DNA from: Pseudomonas sp. TCU-HL1
GTDB lineage: Bacteria; Pseudomonadota; Gammaproteobacteria; Pseudomonadales; Pseudomonadaceae
Direction of reading: 5' to 3'
NCBI RefSeq assembly: GCF_001708505.1
Contig: NZ_CP015992.1
Coordinates: 248,001-312,000 of the forward strand
DNA: 64,000 bases
This document shows, piece by piece, positions 1 to 7,617 of this stretch. Below the pieces are notes generated by a model. The model was not told the origin of the DNA, searched no databases, and saw only the letters and a program-made list of their open reading frames with translations. Numbering within the stretch: position 1 is the stretch's first letter; each line of letters opens with the position of its first letter. The position numbers and the translations under genes were made by a program.

Positions 1-4
1 ACCG

Positions 5-63
5 CGTAGGAGCGAGCTCTGCTCGCGAATGGGTGCTGATCGCGAGCAGAGCTCGCTCCTACG
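5..63. repeat. Perfect 24-bp inverted repeat (REP-like palindrome)
   Basis: Bases 5-28 and 40-63 are perfect reverse complements separated by an 11-base loop. The arm carries a gagcgagctctgctcgc core, the kind of palindromic unit scattered between genes in many Pseudomonas genomes. It lies just downstream of the stop codon of the Tat lipoprotein gene, so it may also act as a transcript 3' end stabiliser. There is no T tract, so it is not a classical terminator. Confidence 0.8.
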
Positions 64-80
64 GAATAGGGCCGTGTGAA

Positions 81-626
81 TCAAATGGCAGGCGGGCCGG
101 GATAGCCACAGTGCGCCCAGGATTCCGGGCGTCCATACCAGGCCATCATCACCAGTTGCAGTAGCGAGGCATGGCCCATCTTCAAGAGACCGATGGAACT
201 GTTCTCCCAGCGTTCCAGGAACTCGCGGACAGATTGTGCGCTGGCATTCTCCCAACGGCCCCAGATGCCCGTCAGCGGGCCGCGGGTGATCGGCAGGGCG
301 AGCACGTCGAAGAGTTGCAGGGTCAGCTTGAGCATCTCCGGCGACAGGCGATGCAGGGCGTAATCCAGGCTCTGCAGGGTGCCGTCCACGGCTTGGGCCA
401 TCTTCTCGCCGGATACGGCGCCCTCGAGCATTACCGGCACCAGGGCGCGGAGGAAGGGCATGTCGGAGTCGCGCAGCACGGCGAAACCACCGGCCGGCAC
501 ACTAGCCGAGCAGCCGGTGAGGCTGGCCGTGACCCCGGCGGTAGAAAGGAAGGCCGAGCCGAACAGGCCGACCTTGAGCAGGTTGCGTCGGGAAAGGCCC
601 GGCGTGTCGAGAGTGGTTTCGCTCAT
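81..626 (-). CDS. Tat-exported putative lipoprotein (hypothetical)
   Basis: A 181-residue protein with a twin-arginine signal (Ser-Arg13-Arg14-Asn-Leu-Leu) followed by a hydrophobic stretch and a lipobox-like LTGC at residues 36-39, so it is probably exported folded and possibly lipid-anchored. The mature part is mostly helical by eye and has no catalytic motif I recognise. The order matches PAO1 PA0365-PA0366, where the same kind of protein lies between an aldehyde dehydrogenase and a GMC-type oxidoreductase. It may therefore be an accessory subunit of an oxidoreductase located beyond the window edge; that is inference from context. It is co-directional with the aldehyde dehydrogenase upstream, with a 28-base gap, so the two are probably one operon. 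Confidence 0.75.
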   Translation of the reverse strand: MSETTLDTPGLSRRNLLKVGLFGSAFLSTAGVTASLTGCSASVPAGGFAVLRDSDMPFLRALVPVMLEGAVSGEKMAQAVDGTLQSLDYALHRLSPEMLKLTLQLFDVLALPITRGPLTGIWGRWENASAQSVREFLERWENSSIGLLKMGHASLLQLVMMAWYGRPESWAHCGYPGPPAI

Positions 627-654
627 TCTTGTTATCTGCCTGCGAAAGCCCGGC

Positions 655-2085
655 TCAGCGGACGAAGAGTTTGTAGACCAGCTTCTGGATGGCCTTGCCG
701 TAGGGCGGGTAGATCATCTTCGCGGCATTGAAGCGCTGCTTGATGAACACGCCCTTGGCCTTGCTGAAGGTCAGGAAACCTTCATGTCCATGATAGTGGC
801 CCATGCCGGAGGGGCCGACGCCGCCGAAGGGCATGTCGTCCTGGGCCACGTGCAGCAGGGTGTCGTTCAGGCACACGCCGCCCGAGTGGGTTTCGTGCAG
901 GACGCGTTGCTGCTCGGCCTTGCCATAGCCGAAGTAGTAAAGGGCCAACGGGCGCGGACGGTCGTTGATGTAGGCAAAGGCGTCATCGATACGGCGGTAC
1001 GGAATGATCGGCAGCAAGGGGCCGAAGATTTCCTCCTGCATCAGCTTCATGTCGTCCGTGGCATTCAACACCAGGGTATGCGGCAGGCGGCGGTCCTGAG
1101 CCTCGGGGAACAGCGGCACCAGATGCGCGCCCTTGGCCTGGGCGTCGGTCAGGTAGCTGTTCAGGCGGCCCAGCTGGCGCTCGTTGATGATGGCGGTGTA
1201 GTCCGGGTTGTCGGTGAGCTGCGGGTAGAAGGTCTTCACCGCCTGGCGATAGGCCTCGACGAAGCCTTCGACACGGCCTTCCGGCACCAGCACGTAGTCC
1301 GGTGCCACGCAGGTCTGGCCGGCGTTGAGTGTCTTGCCGAAGGCGATGCGCTCGGCGGCGTCGGCCAGGGGGACGTCCGCCGAGACGATGGCCGGCGACT
1401 TGCCGCCCAGTTCCAGGGTGACCGGCGTCAGGTTCTCGGCGGCGGCGCGCATCACGTGCTTGCCGATACTGGTGGCGCCGGTGAACAGCAGGTGATCGAA
1501 GGGCAGTCGGGAGAAGGCGACGCCTACGTCAGCCTCGCCCAGGGCGACGGCTACCAGGTCCTCGGGGAAGATGCGCGCGAGCAGTTCCTTGACGAGTTGG
1601 GACGTGGCCGGGGTGGATTCGCTCATTTTGATCATCACCCGGTTGCCCGCCGCCAAGGCCCCCACCAGCGGACCGACGGCCAGAAACAGCGGGTAGTTCC
1701 AGGGCACGATCACGCCGACGACCCCCAGCGGCTGGTAGACCACCTTGGCCGAAGCTGGCTGGAAGGCCATGCCGACGCCGCGGCGGGAGGGTTTCATCCA
1801 TTTGCGCAGGCGCTTGGCGGCGTAATGGATGCCGTGGAGGCTGGGCATGATCTCGGCGAGCAGGGTTTCATCCGCCGAACGGTTGCTGAAGTCGTGGGAG
1901 ATGGCGGCGATCAACGCGTCCTGCTCGGCGAACAGCAGCTCGCGCAGGGACTGCAACCATTGGATGCGCTGCTCGGCACTGGGCATGGGGTTGGCGCGGA
2001 AGGCCTCGCGCTGGCGCTGGAAGAGGGTTTCCAGCTGGCTGATCTGCTGCTGGGTCTGTTGCAGGTAGGCAATGTCGGCGACCAT
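655..2085 (-). CDS. calB: Coniferyl-aldehyde-type NAD(P)+ aldehyde dehydrogenase
   Basis: A 476-residue aldehyde dehydrogenase of normal length that oxidises an aldehyde to its acid using NAD(P)+. The oxyanion-hole Asn130 lies in PWNYPLF, the general base Glu225 in LELGGK, and the nucleophile Cys259 in NAGQTC. The GATSIGKHVM segment is the cofactor-binding loop. The subfamily resembles coniferyl aldehyde dehydrogenases, which also act on long-chain or aromatic aldehydes, so the calB name is by similarity and the substrate is not proven. It is divergent from a TetR regulator 248 bases away, with an operator-like palindrome between them, and runs in the same direction as the Tat lipoprotein. 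Repression by that TetR protein is likely. Confidence 0.85.
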   Translation of the reverse strand: MVADIAYLQQTQQQISQLETLFQRQREAFRANPMPSAEQRIQWLQSLRELLFAEQDALIAAISHDFSNRSADETLLAEIMPSLHGIHYAAKRLRKWMKPSRRGVGMAFQPASAKVVYQPLGVVGVIVPWNYPLFLAVGPLVGALAAGNRVMIKMSESTPATSQLVKELLARIFPEDLVAVALGEADVGVAFSRLPFDHLLFTGATSIGKHVMRAAAENLTPVTLELGGKSPAIVSADVPLADAAERIAFGKTLNAGQTCVAPDYVLVPEGRVEGFVEAYRQAVKTFYPQLTDNPDYTAIINERQLGRLNSYLTDAQAKGAHLVPLFPEAQDRRLPHTLVLNATDDMKLMQEEIFGPLLPIIPYRRIDDAFAYINDRPRPLALYYFGYGKAEQQRVLHETHSGGVCLNDTLLHVAQDDMPFGGVGPSGMGHYHGHEGFLTFSKAKGVFIKQRFNAAKMIYPPYGKAIQKLVYKLFVR

Positions 2086-2171
2086 GACGCGATTCCTCGG
2101 AAGCTCCGGGAGAGTTGTCCGTACCCGTTGAGCGGGGGCGGCGGACCTCTGTTGTTGTGTCGCTGGATTTC

Positions 2172-2187
2172 TAGAGTAATTGCTCTA
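2172..2187. promoter_or_regulatory. Near-perfect 16-bp palindrome, candidate TetR operator
   Basis: The sequence tagagtaattgctcta matches its own reverse complement at 14 of 16 positions. It is AT-rich within an otherwise GC-rich intergenic region. It lies 87 bases upstream of the aldehyde dehydrogenase start and 147 bases upstream of the divergent TetR-family gene. TetR proteins typically bind palindromes of this size next to their own gene, so this is the best operator candidate in the gap; binding is inferred. Confidence 0.55.
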
Positions 2188-2333
2188 ATTTGTCAAATAG
2201 CTTGCCTGCCGGACCGCCCGGCGGCAGCCCAACGAAAAGCTGGGCAACCGGATTCGGGTAACACCGGGTGTTTCCTGGTGTCCGAGCGGTGTACCTTTGC
2301 CGTGCCCCACCGATTGCAGGAATTACCGCTCCG

Positions 2334-2999
2334 ATGGCCCAACGACCCAAGACCCGCGACCGAATCGTTCTGGAGAGCCTTGCGCTGTTCAACACCCAGG
2401 GCGAGCGCAATGTGACGACCAACCACATCGCTGCGCACCTGGGCATGTCGCCGGGCAACCTCTACTACCACTTTCGTAACAAGCAGGAGATCATCGCCGG
2501 GCTGTTCGGCCTTTACGAGGCGCGGGTCGACAGCTTCCTGCGCCTGCCGGAAGGGCGCGACGTGACGGTGGAAGACAAGACCTTCTATCTGGAGTCACTG
2601 CTGGCGGCGATGTGGGACTTCCGCTTCCTGCACCGCGACCTGGAACACCTGCTGGAGTCGGACTCGGAACTGGCCGCGCGCTACCGCCTGTTCGCCCAGC
2701 GTTGCCTGGACCACGCCCAGGCGATCTATCGCGGTTTCGTCAGCGCCGGAATCCTGCGCATGAACCCCGCCCAGGTCGAAGCCCTGACCCTCAACAGCTG
2801 GATTATCGTCACCTCCTGGGTACGCTTCCTCTGCACGACTCGCGGCGATGCTGGCGATCTCAGCCAGGAGTTGCTGCGCCGCGGCATTTACCAGGTGCTG
2901 GCGCTGGAAGGGGGCTACCTGGCGCCTGAGGTACAGCCGGCGGTCAAGGCGCTCTACGAGAAGCTGTATGTGCCGCTGGAGCAGGTAGTCCCGAACTAG
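2334..2999 (+). CDS. TetR-family transcriptional regulator
   Basis: A 221-residue regulator. An N-terminal helix-turn-helix spans roughly residues 9-55, with the recognition part in HIAAHLGMSPGNLYYHF followed by the usual KQEII. The C-terminal part is the variable ligand and dimerisation domain. The ATG at 2334 is preferred over an in-frame start 66 bases upstream because the conserved fold begins at MAQRPKTRDRI and the extra residues do not look like this family. It is divergent from the aldehyde dehydrogenase and probably controls it (PAO1 PA0367 arrangement). Its stop codon overlaps the stop of the convergent hydrolase gene by four bases. Confidence 0.85.
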   Translation: MAQRPKTRDRIVLESLALFNTQGERNVTTNHIAAHLGMSPGNLYYHFRNKQEIIAGLFGLYEARVDSFLRLPEGRDVTVEDKTFYLESLLAAMWDFRFLHRDLEHLLESDSELAARYRLFAQRCLDHAQAIYRGFVSAGILRMNPAQVEALTLNSWIIVTSWVRFLCTTRGDAGDLSQELLRRGIYQVLALEGGYLAPEVQPAVKALYEKLYVPLEQVVPN

Positions 3000-4006
3000 C
3001 GGCAGCTCCCCAGCCAATCCGGAATCCGCCGTTCCAGGTAATACGCGGGTTTCTGTGGTGATCCTTCGATGAAGCCCACGTGCCCGCCCCGGTCATGGAG
3101 TTCCATGCGGGTGGTGGCGGAGAGTTCGTGGGCATCCGGCAGGCTGTGGCGGAACACGAAGGGGTCGTCGGCGGCCTGGATCAGCAGGGTGGGCACGCGG
3201 ATGCCGCCCAGGTAGTAGCGGCTGGATGCGCGCCGGTAGTAGTCATGGGCGTCATTGAAACCATGCAGCGGTGCGGTGATGCGGCCGTCGAAGTCCCAGA
3301 AGGTACGCATGTTTTCCAGTGAGCCCAGGCGCGAGAGGGTCGAAAGGTGTTCCGTGTGGCCGTGATGGGCAAAGTGGCGTTGCTTGCCCTTCACATAGGC
3401 GACCATCTCGCGCATGAAGTGCGCCTGATAGACCCGCGAGAAGCCAATGCCGATGCGGTCGGCGCACTGGTCCAGGCGGTAGGGCACCGAGACGGCGGCC
3501 GCCGCTTGCAACCCGCAGTCGTCGCCCGTCTCTCCCAGGTGCTTGAGCAGCACGTTGCCTCCCAGCGAATAACCCACCGCATAGAGCGGCGCCAGCGGCC
3601 GGCTGGCGCGCAGGTGGCGGATGGTGGTCGCCAGGTCTTCGCTGACGCCCGAGTGGTAGCCGCGGGGGAGCAGGTTGGGTTCGCCCGAGCAGCCGCGCCA
3701 GTTGATGGCCACGCTGGCCCAGCCGCGTCCGGCCAGTTCTTTCTGCAGGCCCAGCACGTAGAGCGAACTGGAGGAGCCGGTCAGGCCATGCAGGACCAGC
3801 ACCAGTGGCGCGCTGGCCTCATGCGGGCCGTGCCAGTCCAGGTCGAGGAAGTCGCCGTCCTCCATCCAGAGACGCTCGCGCTGCCGTTCCAGGTGCGGCG
3901 GCGTGCGGCAGAAAGGCGACCAGAGTGTCTGCAGGTGCGGGCCGGGCAACCACCAGGCGGGCTGGAAGCTGGTGCGGATGGTCACCGGAGTGTGGAACGC
4001 GTTCAT
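2996..4006 (-). CDS. YheT-family alpha/beta hydrolase
   Basis: A 336-residue alpha/beta hydrolase of the YheT/EMB8 family, probably a cytoplasmic carboxylesterase of unknown substrate. The N-terminal PAWWLPGPHLQTLW stretch is typical of the family. The nucleophile is Ser147 in the GYSLGGN elbow, the acid is the Asp in ADDPFVF, and the histidine is in GGHVGF near the C-terminus. The oxyanion region is LHGLTGSS. The gene is convergent with tetR and lies 15 bases downstream of rsmD on the same strand, so it may be the last gene of the M16-M16-rsmD transcript. The fold is clear; the substrate is not. Confidence 0.85.
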   Translation of the reverse strand: MNAFHTPVTIRTSFQPAWWLPGPHLQTLWSPFCRTPPHLERQRERLWMEDGDFLDLDWHGPHEASAPLVLVLHGLTGSSSSLYVLGLQKELAGRGWASVAINWRGCSGEPNLLPRGYHSGVSEDLATTIRHLRASRPLAPLYAVGYSLGGNVLLKHLGETGDDCGLQAAAAVSVPYRLDQCADRIGIGFSRVYQAHFMREMVAYVKGKQRHFAHHGHTEHLSTLSRLGSLENMRTFWDFDGRITAPLHGFNDAHDYYRRASSRYYLGGIRVPTLLIQAADDPFVFRHSLPDAHELSATTRMELHDRGGHVGFIEGSPQKPAYYLERRIPDWLGSCR

Positions 4007-4021
4007 CGGCGTGGCCGTTGC

Positions 4022-4639
4022 TCAGGAGGCGGGACTTTCCCCCACCGAACGCTGCCATAGGGCGTAGTACACCTGCCCGGTCTTCTTCTCCCGGTGCAGG
4101 CGCCAGTTGCCCGGCAGGCCCAGCGTCGAAGGCGGGGTCTCGCTTTCGGTATAGACCCAGGCGCGGGGGGTTAGCCAGCCGCGTGTTTCCAGCAGGTTGC
4201 AGACAGGTTGCAGCAGCCCTTGGTTGAAGGGCGGATCGAGGAACACCAGGTCGAAGGTGCCAGCTGACTGGGCGTTCAGATAACGCAGTGCATCGCTCTG
4301 CAGCAATTGGCCCCGTCCGCAGCGCAGCACATCCAGATGGCTGCGCAGGGCGGCGACCGAGTCGGGGTTCAGATCCAGCGCCAGGGCCTCGGCGGCACCG
4401 CGGGACAGTGCCTCCAGATAGAGCGCACCGCTTCCGGCGAAGGGGTCCAGCACCCGCGCGCCCTCCACATAGGGTGCCAGCCAGTTGAACAGTGTTTCGC
4501 GCACCCGGTCGGGCGTCGGGCGCAGGCCGGGCCCGTCGGGGAAGGCAAAGCGCCGCGAGCGCCATTCGCCGCCGATGATGCGGAGCTGGCCCTGGCCGCC
4601 GTGGCCCGGCTTGGCGGGTTTGGGGTTTGGCTTGCGCAT
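4022..4639 (-). CDS. rsmD: 16S rRNA (guanine(966)-N(2))-methyltransferase RsmD
   Basis: A 205-residue SAM-dependent methyltransferase that modifies G966 of 16S rRNA in the assembled 30S subunit. The family opener LRIIGGEWR, the PTPDRVRETLFNWL segment, the SAM-binding VLDPFAGSGAL loop and the catalytic DPPF motif are all present in order. Length is normal. The start codon shares one base with the stop of the upstream M16 gene (TGATG), so translation is probably coupled. Pairing of rsmD with M16 peptidase genes and ftsY is a conserved gammaproteobacterial arrangement. Confidence 0.93.
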   Translation of the reverse strand: MRKPNPKPAKPGHGGQGQLRIIGGEWRSRRFAFPDGPGLRPTPDRVRETLFNWLAPYVEGARVLDPFAGSGALYLEALSRGAAEALALDLNPDSVAALRSHLDVLRCGRGQLLQSDALRYLNAQSAGTFDLVFLDPPFNQGLLQPVCNLLETRGWLTPRAWVYTESETPPSTLGLPGNWRLHREKKTGQVYYALWQRSVGESPAS

Positions 4640-6126
4640 CAGTGCTCCGGTACGCCGCTGGGCATTTCGGCGGGTTTGTCGGTGGGGGGCGGCAGGTCCT
4701 TCTGGGGGACGGTCGGGCCTGCGGTGACGATGACGAACTGGTCGGGATTCAGGTGCCTGGCCATGGCGGCCTTGACCTGGGCAACGTCCAGCGCCTGGAC
4801 CTTCTGCATGAAGTCTTCCAGGTAGTTCAGCGGCAGGCCGTAGAACCCGATGGCGCCCAGCTGGCCGACGATATCGGCGTTGCTCGCGGTGGACAGCGGG
4901 AAGCTGCCGGCGAGTTCGCGCTTGGCGTCGTCCAGTTCTTTCTGGGTCGGGCCTTCGGCCAGGTACTGGCGGATGATGTCCTGGATCAGCTTGAGGGTGC
5001 CCTGGCTCATCTCGGCGCGGGTCTGCAGGCCGATCATGAACGGACCGCGCACCTGCATGGCGGTGAAGCCGGAGCTGATGCCGTAGGTCAGGCCGCGCTT
5101 TTCACGCACCTCTTCCATCAGCCGGGTGCCGAAGCCGCCACCGCCGAGAATCTGGTTGCCCAGGTAGAGCGCGGCGTAGTCCGGGTCGTTCCGGTCGATG
5201 CCGAGCTGGGCCAGCATCAGGTGAGTCTGCTTGGACGGAAACTCGATGTGATTCAGGCCGGGCTTCGGCATCTCGGGTTCGGGCAGCTTGGCCAGTGCCG
5301 GGCCTTTGGGCAGGGCCCTGGACACCTGGTTGGCGATGGCTTCGGCATCGGCGCGGGAAAGATCGCCGACCAGGGCGATCACCACGTTGCCGGCGGCGTA
5401 GGTCTTCTGATGGAAGGCGCGCAGCTGGGCGGCGCTGATGCCGGGGATGGACTGCTCGGTGCCTTCGCTGGGGTGGGCGTAAGGGTGCTTGCCATAGAGC
5501 TTGTCGAAGAGTTCCAGGCCGGCGAGCTTGCCGGGGTTCTGCTTCTGGTACTCGAAGCCGGCGAGCATCTGGTTTTTGATCCGCGCGAGGGAATCTTCGG
5601 GGAAGGTCGGCGCACCGATGACCTGGGTGAACAGGTCCAGGGCGGGCTGGCGCTGCTCGGTGGCGGTCAGGCTGCGGAGGCTGGCGACGGCCATGTCGCG
5701 ATAGGCGCCATTACCGAACTCCGCGCCGAGGCCTTCGAAGCCCTCGGCGATGGCGGTGACGTCCTTGCCGGCCACGCCCTCGTTGAGCATGGCGTTGGTC
5801 AGGGTGGCCAGACCGGGGATGTCACCATCCTGGCTGCTGCCAGCGGCGAAGGTCAGGCGCAGGTCGAACATCGGCAGCTCGGGGGCGCTCACGAACAGCA
5901 CTTTGGCGCCTTCGGCGGTCGTCCAGTTCTGGATGTCCAGGGTACGCCGGCTGGGTGCCTTGCTGTCGAGCTCCGCCAGGGATTGCAGGCCCCTCGTCGG
6001 CGCCAGGATGGCGGTTTCGGCGATGGCGGTGCTGGCTGGACGACTGACGATGAAACCCAGTACGCCGAGCAGGGCGATCAGGGCCAGGCCGAGCAGGCCA
6101 TAACGCAGGCCGTTGCGCTCACTCAT
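4639..6126 (-). CDS. M16-family peptidase homologue, non-catalytic subunit
   Basis: A 495-residue M16 (insulinase/pitrilysin-like) protein with an N-terminal membrane anchor or signal (residues about 8-27). It keeps the M16 fold, including the GGGGFGTRLMEEVREKRGLTY glycine-rich region of the second domain. The position where active members have HxxEH instead reads LATLTNAML, so the zinc ligands are missing. The catalytic partner is the gene immediately upstream, which overlaps it by 8 bases. The pair probably forms a heterodimeric periplasmic or membrane-bound protease in the manner of the mitochondrial processing peptidase; that is inference from family behaviour. It is followed by rsmD in the same transcript. 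Confidence 0.85.
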   Translation of the reverse strand: MSERNGLRYGLLGLALIALLGVLGFIVSRPASTAIAETAILAPTRGLQSLAELDSKAPSRRTLDIQNWTTAEGAKVLFVSAPELPMFDLRLTFAAGSSQDGDIPGLATLTNAMLNEGVAGKDVTAIAEGFEGLGAEFGNGAYRDMAVASLRSLTATEQRQPALDLFTQVIGAPTFPEDSLARIKNQMLAGFEYQKQNPGKLAGLELFDKLYGKHPYAHPSEGTEQSIPGISAAQLRAFHQKTYAAGNVVIALVGDLSRADAEAIANQVSRALPKGPALAKLPEPEMPKPGLNHIEFPSKQTHLMLAQLGIDRNDPDYAALYLGNQILGGGGFGTRLMEEVREKRGLTYGISSGFTAMQVRGPFMIGLQTRAEMSQGTLKLIQDIIRQYLAEGPTQKELDDAKRELAGSFPLSTASNADIVGQLGAIGFYGLPLNYLEDFMQKVQALDVAQVKAAMARHLNPDQFVIVTAGPTVPQKDLPPPTDKPAEMPSGVPEH

Positions 6127-7474
6127 TGCGGGCCTCCTCGGGCAGGACGTGGGCGACGCTCAAGCGGTCGCGGGTGAAGTAGGTCTTGGCGGCGGCCTGG
6201 ATATCGGCAGGGGTCACGGCTTCCAGTGCAGCCAGGTCCTGGTCCATCAGCTTCCACGACAGGCCCACCGTTTCCAGTTGGCCGATGGTGGTGGCCTGGC
6301 TGGTGATGGAGTCGCGCTGGTAGACCAGGTCGGCGATGGCCTGGGCGCGCACGCGCTTGAGCTCCTCGGCGCTGGGCGGGGTGTTCTTCAGGTCTTCCAG
6401 CTGGCGCCAGATGCCGGCCTCGGTCTGCTCCAGGGTCTTGCCCTTCTGCACGTTGGGGGTGGCGCTGATGACGAACAGGCTGTCGCCACGGGGGAAGCCG
6501 TCGTACCAGGCGGAGGCGCCGCTGACGAGCTCCTCGCCGCGCTCCAGCCGGCTCGCGAGGCGCGCGCTGTAGCCGCCGTCGAGCAGGGTGGAGATCAGGC
6601 GCAGGGCGTGAACCTGGCGGGCGTCCTTGGCGGTGGCCAGGCCCGGCACGTTGAAGCCCATGATCAGGCTCGGCAGCTGGGTGCGTACGTGCAGGGTCAG
6701 GCGGCGCTCGCCGGGGGCGGAGAGCTCCAGGGGTTTCTTCGCGGGCGGCACCGCGCGTTTCGGAATACCGGCGAAATAGCGCTCGGCGAGGCCCTTGACC
6801 TCGTCCGGGGTGACGTCGCCCACGACCACCAGAGTGGCGTTGTTCGGCGCGTACCAGGACTCGTACCAGTGGCGCAGTTCCTCCACCTTCATGCGGTTGA
6901 GGTCGGCCATCCAGCCGATGGTGGGGATGTGGTAGCCGCTGGCCGGGTAGGCCATCGCCTTGAAGCGCTCGAAGGCCTTGGCAGTCGGCTTGTCGTCAGT
7001 GCGCAGGCGGCGTTCTTCCTTGATTACCTCGATTTCGCGGGTGAATTCTTCAGGAGGCAGCTTGAGGCTGGCGAGCCGGTCGGCTTCCAGTTCGAAGGCG
7101 ACGCCCAGGCGGTCGCGGGCCAGCACCTGGTAGTAGGCGGTGTAGTCATCGCTGGTGAAGGCGTTTTCCTCGGCGCCGAGTTCCCGGAGGATGCGCGAGG
7201 CCTCGCCGGGACCGAGCTTGCGGCTGCCCTTGAACATCATGTGTTCGAGGGCGTGGGAGAGGCCGGTCTGGCCGGATGTCTCGTAACTCGAACCGACCTT
7301 GTACCAGAGCTGGGACACCACCACGGGGGCGCGGTGGTCTTCGCGGACCACGACCTTCAGGCCGTTGTCGAGGGTGAATTCATGGGTTGGCTGATTGTCT
7401 GCAGCGAGGGCCAGAGCGGGCAGACAGAGAGCGCAATACAGCAAGCCGGCGGCTTGTCGGGAAATGGCTTTCAT
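6119..7474 (-). CDS. M16-family zinc metallopeptidase, catalytic subunit
   Basis: A 451-residue zinc protease. A signal peptide ends around residue 24 (LALA-ADN). The inverted zinc-binding motif His74-Ala-Leu-Glu77-His78 is intact, and the downstream glutamate-rich AFELEADRL segment supplies the third ligand. The C-terminal half is the inactive M16_C domain. It is the first gene of a minus-strand operon (M16 catalytic, M16 non-catalytic, rsmD, probably the YheT hydrolase) and is divergent from ftsY. Its physiological substrate in Pseudomonas is not something I can name. Intact motif plus signal peptide make an exported active protease likely. Confidence 0.9.
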   Translation of the reverse strand: MKAISRQAAGLLYCALCLPALALAADNQPTHEFTLDNGLKVVVREDHRAPVVVSQLWYKVGSSYETSGQTGLSHALEHMMFKGSRKLGPGEASRILRELGAEENAFTSDDYTAYYQVLARDRLGVAFELEADRLASLKLPPEEFTREIEVIKEERRLRTDDKPTAKAFERFKAMAYPASGYHIPTIGWMADLNRMKVEELRHWYESWYAPNNATLVVVGDVTPDEVKGLAERYFAGIPKRAVPPAKKPLELSAPGERRLTLHVRTQLPSLIMGFNVPGLATAKDARQVHALRLISTLLDGGYSARLASRLERGEELVSGASAWYDGFPRGDSLFVISATPNVQKGKTLEQTEAGIWRQLEDLKNTPPSAEELKRVRAQAIADLVYQRDSITSQATTIGQLETVGLSWKLMDQDLAALEAVTPADIQAAAKTYFTRDRLSVAHVLPEEARNE

Positions 7475-7617
7475 CGATGATCTTGACCTGTCGGACGGCC
7501 CCGGCGGTCGTACCGCCTGCGGGCGAAGAGGTGCTAGGATACCCCATCCTTTCCCGGGGCGGCGAAGCTGGCCGGCATAGAGCCAGTACGGCCGCTCCCT
7601 TGAGATGCAATCGACTC

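Noticed and set aside
379..2415. A 678-codon plus-strand reading frame opposite the aldehyde dehydrogenase
   Set aside because: The minus strand encodes a complete aldehyde dehydrogenase; this is its shadow.
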